From positions 1 to 64,000 of the forward strand of contig CALLXD010000037.1 in the NCBI GenBank assembly GCA_937766455.1: a stretch of 64,000 nt of DNA. Reading direction: 5' to 3'. The notes under the pieces were generated by a model. The model did not search any database. It was not told where the DNA came from and was given only the letters and a program-made list of their open reading frames with translations. A program made the position numbers and the translations under genes. Numbering within the stretch: position 1 is the stretch's first letter; each line of letters starts with the position of its first letter. This DNA is from Vicinamibacterales bacterium. Its GTDB lineage: Bacteria; Acidobacteriota; Vicinamibacteria; Vicinamibacterales; UBA8438. Shown here in pieces: positions 61,888-64,000 of this stretch.

Positions 61888-62193
61888 CTATCCGCTTGTC
61901 GATGGCGCGGAGCTAGGGAGGGTTGATGGATCGGCCGCGGCCGTGCCCTCGCCCTCTTCCTCTTCCGCTTCCTCGGCTGCGATCGCGGCCAGTCCTTCCA
62001 CCTGCCACTCATTCAGCGGCTGGGGGCCGGCGATCATGCCCTCAAGGTCGGGATCACCGCCACTGATGGGGGCCGGCGCCGCTTCTTTGCGTTCTTTCGC
62101 GTCCTGCCGTCGGACGTCCTTCATTTTCCGCTGTTCTTGCCGAGCGCGTTCACGTTGCCGTTTCTGCTGGGTTGGGCGTCCACGTGTTGCCAA
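61888..62193 (-). CDS. Small highly charged protein of unknown function
   Basis: A 101-aa protein with an Arg/Lys/Gln/Glu-rich N-terminal half (KRQRERARQEQRKMKDVRRQ) predicted to be helical, a middle segment (PLNEWQVEGLAAIAAEEAEE) and an acidic, Ser/Pro-rich tail. Start is TTG with an ideal GGAGGT 6 nt upstream, which supports it as real. No family recognised; the basic N-terminus could bind nucleic acid or the ribosome. The 248-bp gap upstream (62194-62441) shows no other feature except a -10 candidate for the next gene. Confidence 0.65.
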   Translation of the reverse strand: MATRGRPTQQKRQRERARQEQRKMKDVRRQDAKERKEAAPAPISGGDPDLEGMIAGPQPLNEWQVEGLAAIAAEEAEEEEGEGTAAADPSTLPSSAPSTSG

Positions 62194-62420
62194 AATATGA
62201 CCTCCATGAGCGGGGTGCGGCCCAGCCTGAGCAGACGCGGATCGGTCGAGAACGACGCGCTGTGGGGCAGCGGCTGGAAGACCCCTGGGCTCTTAAGGCT
62301 TGATGGGCGCACCCACCACAAGACCGAAATGAAATCCAGCTATAAGGATACCAGCGCACTGTTTGAAAGGCAAAAATTCAGCGGATACGGGGTCGCCCGG
62401 GGGAAGAGCACGACAGCCAC

Positions 62421-62426
62421 TATAAT
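62421..62426 (+). promoter_or_regulatory. Candidate -10 element ahead of the VTT/DedA gene
   Basis: Consensus TATAAT, 15 nt before ATG 62442. No TTGACA-like -35 at the standard distance. Confidence 0.4.
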
Positions 62427-62441
62427 CAGGCGCTGCTGACC

Positions 62442-63023
62442 ATGGACGGACTCCGCGACACACTTCTGGCGCTCGGCCTCCCGGGCCTGTTTCTCATCGC
62501 ACTGCTCGATTCCGCCGGCGTGCCGTTGCCGGGGGGGGTCGATATCGTCCTGATGCTGCTTGCCTGGCAGCAGCCGTCGCGGGCGTTCTTGATTGCGTTG
62601 GTCGCCGCGGTCGGATCGACCTTGGGATGCCTGGTCCTCTATCGGGTCGGGCTCAAGGGCGGCGAGGTCGCGATGCGCCGGCTTGACCCGTCAAAGCGGG
62701 AGTGGGTCACGGCCAAGGTCCGGGAAAACGACGTCTTGGCGATGCTGGTGGCCGTGCTCGCGCCTCCGCCGCTGCCGACGAAGGTGTTCATGCTGGTGGC
62801 CGGGTGTGTCCGGATGCCGTGGCCACGCTTTGCGCTGGCCGTGTTTGGCGGGCGACTGGTTCGATACGGTGGCGAAGCCTACCTTGCCGTGCGACTCGGC
62901 GATCAGGCGCTCGCGACCCTCCAGAGCCACTACCCGACGATTGGCGGGGTCCTTGCGTTGGCCGTCATCGCGTATGTCGGGTTTCGGTGGCTTCGCAAGA
63001 GGCGGGCGGCAGACGCGGGCTGA
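62442..63023 (+). CDS. VTT-domain (DedA/YqaA-like) membrane protein
   Basis: A 193-aa integral membrane protein with four to five helices. VTT landmarks: GLPGLFLIALLDSAGVPLPGGVDIVLMLLA, GSTLGCLVLYRVGLKGGEVAMRR and the proline-rich loop LAPPPLPTKVFMLVAG (compare the usual R-x-x-P-x-P). The loop has Ala in place of the Arg typical of DedA proteins, which fits the YqaA side of the family. Such proteins act as lipid or flippase-type membrane transporters. Convergent with the transketolase gene, 16 bp apart. Confidence 0.82.
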   Translation: MDGLRDTLLALGLPGLFLIALLDSAGVPLPGGVDIVLMLLAWQQPSRAFLIALVAAVGSTLGCLVLYRVGLKGGEVAMRRLDPSKREWVTAKVRENDVLAMLVAVLAPPPLPTKVFMLVAGCVRMPWPRFALAVFGGRLVRYGGEAYLAVRLGDQALATLQSHYPTIGGVLALAVIAYVGFRWLRKRRAADAG

Positions 63024-63039
63024 CGCGTCTGGGCAAGAC

Positions 63040-64000
63040 TCAGAGCGCCTCCAGCGAGTCTTTCTGCCGCTTCAGGCGCGATGCACGGGCTTCGGCGAAC
63101 CGGACGATACCCTCATAGATCGACTCCTGGTCGAGATGCGATTCGGCAATCACGTCCGTTTCTGTGCCCCCACTCCTCCAGCGATCGTCAAAATCCGCAT
63201 ACAGCGAGTAGTCCTCGGTGAGCGGGCCGAGATTGGGGATGGGCGGCACGCGCTTGGTCATGGTGCTGATGACCATACAGTCATAGCGTGACGACGTCGG
63301 GAGTACATGGTCCTGATAGGACTCTGGCTGGAAACCGAACAACTCGGTGCTGATGACGGACACGACCCGCACGTTGATGCCTGCCTCGTCGAGTCGCGGA
63401 AGCACCTCCACCAAATTGGTCGTCGAACTGGACCCCTGGACAAACACCGTCCCCATTGGTGCGGCGGCGGAATCGTAGTCGCGGATCAGGTAGAGCCCTT
63501 TTGACGCAGCGTTGAGGTCGGTGTCGGCGAACGTCGAACGATCCGCGACCGGGAAGTCCGGCCGTGCGACATGAATGACGATGATGCCGATCTCTTTGAC
63601 TTCGATCGCCTTCTGCGCGGCAGCGAAGTAGCCTGGCGCGACATCGTTGTAGTCCCAAAAATAAAGATTGATCACGTGACCGCGCGGCAGCAGCGTCCAC
63701 GTTTGTGGCGCGAAAATCCCAAAGTGTGTCCGGGCATCCGCCGCGGTCTCCGGACCCGAGTGACCGGCGAGCACATGCAGGACCCCGAGTTCGAACGGGC
63801 TATCCTGGTTCATCTGCGAGAACACACGGGCCGGGGTGTACATGAGCGGAGTGAAGGCCCCGTATGTCCCGGAAATACCCCAGACGCCGGCGTAGGTGTT
63901 CGGGTCCGGTGACGCGTTCTGGCTCACCAGTCCCACCATCGTCGACGCGTTGCCCGCTTCCTGAATCGCCGCTTTGAGCCGCGTGCCATACGGGTTGTCG
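63040..64000 (-). CDS. Transketolase-like enzyme, C-terminal part (5' end outside window)
   Basis: The last 320 or so residues of a thiamine-diphosphate transketolase family protein; the frame is open to the window edge (DNPYGTRLKAAIQEAGNAS before the first internal ATG). Pyrimidine-binding domain: VWGISGTYGAFTPLMYTPAR and VLAGHSGPETAADARTHFGIFAPQTWTLLPRG (landmarks); C-terminal domain: GTVFVQGSSSTTNLVEVLPRLDEAGINVRVVSVISTELF. The family's usual EDGPTHQ segment is replaced by AGHSGPETAAD, so this is a divergent branch and its sugar-phosphate substrate is uncertain. The last residues are Lys/Arg-rich. Confidence 0.8.
   Translation of the reverse strand, partial: DNPYGTRLKAAIQEAGNASTMVGLVSQNASPDPNTYAGVWGISGTYGAFTPLMYTPARVFSQMNQDSPFELGVLHVLAGHSGPETAADARTHFGIFAPQTWTLLPRGHVINLYFWDYNDVAPGYFAAAQKAIEVKEIGIIVIHVARPDFPVADRSTFADTDLNAASKGLYLIRDYDSAAAPMGTVFVQGSSSTTNLVEVLPRLDEAGINVRVVSVISTELFGFQPESYQDHVLPTSSRYDCMVISTMTKRVPPIPNLGPLTEDYSLYADFDDRWRSGGTETDVIAESHLDQESIYEGIVRFAEARASRLKRQKDSLEAL

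Overview
The window is 64 kb of GC-rich, densely coded bacterial DNA with no tRNA, rRNA, CRISPR array, insertion sequence or phage gene that I could see. The gene set suggests an environmental Acidobacteriota, most likely of the Vicinamibacteria (subgroup 6) type: a MoxR/DUF58/BatA/DUF4159/DUF4175 operon, exported quinoprotein dehydrogenases, many exported peptidases (S9, M28, M14, M1, HtrA), a tripartite tricarboxylate transporter and DUF2911. That placement is inferred from gene content and is not proven by a marker gene.

Layout. 1-2.8 kb: the 3' end of an AddA/RecB-type helicase-nuclease. 2.8-5.8 kb: a membrane-anchored glutaminyl-peptide cyclotransferase and a PQQ dehydrogenase. 6.0-19.0 kb: one long co-directional operon ending in a strong intrinsic terminator. 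It encodes DUF4159, VWA/GATase-like, a cysteine-free caspase fold, a second DUF4159, MoxR ATPase, DUF58, BatA-type VWA and a 1201-aa DUF4175-like protein, and looks like an envelope-associated MoxR/VWA machine. 19.1-25.6 kb: an esterase, prolyl oligopeptidase, M28 peptidase, a lipase-like lipoprotein and a DUF697 GTPase. 25.6-29.3 kb (minus strand): an ECF sigma factor, an anti-sigma factor with two zinc motifs, two small unknown proteins, HupE/UreJ and an anchor protein. 29.4-31.9 kb: a beta-propeller protein and a redoxin whose active-site cysteine codon is an in-frame UGA, followed by a good SECIS-like hairpin (probable selenoprotein). 31.9-35.0 kb: metX-metY-CoA-binding protein on the minus strand. 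35.0-45.5 kb: OsmC, an FAD oxidoreductase with an ATC start, an M48 protease, class I fumarase, DUF2911, a HugZ-like protein and tctCBA. 45.5-52.7 kb (minus strand): an exported unknown, a membrane MutS-like ATPase, an M14 carboxypeptidase and a MOCOS-like class V enzyme. 52.7-64 kb: an exported methyltransferase, membrane proteins, HtrA, an MBL hydrolase, thioredoxin, an M1 aminopeptidase, a VTT/DedA protein and the 3' end of a transketolase.

Two things stand out. First, the redoxin at 30725-31870 has UGA in place of the catalytic cysteine codon, in a W-U-G-C-R motif. Second, three genes (addA, htrA, the M1 peptidase) are interrupted by a total of seven frameshifts. Every one is corrected by removing a single base, and conserved sequence resumes in the new frame. 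This points to insertion-type sequence errors or very recent lesions rather than ordinary decay. The longest non-coding stretches are about 210-270 bp (5790-6059, 38163-38382, 59758-59967, 62194-62441). Apart from weak promoter candidates I see nothing in them.
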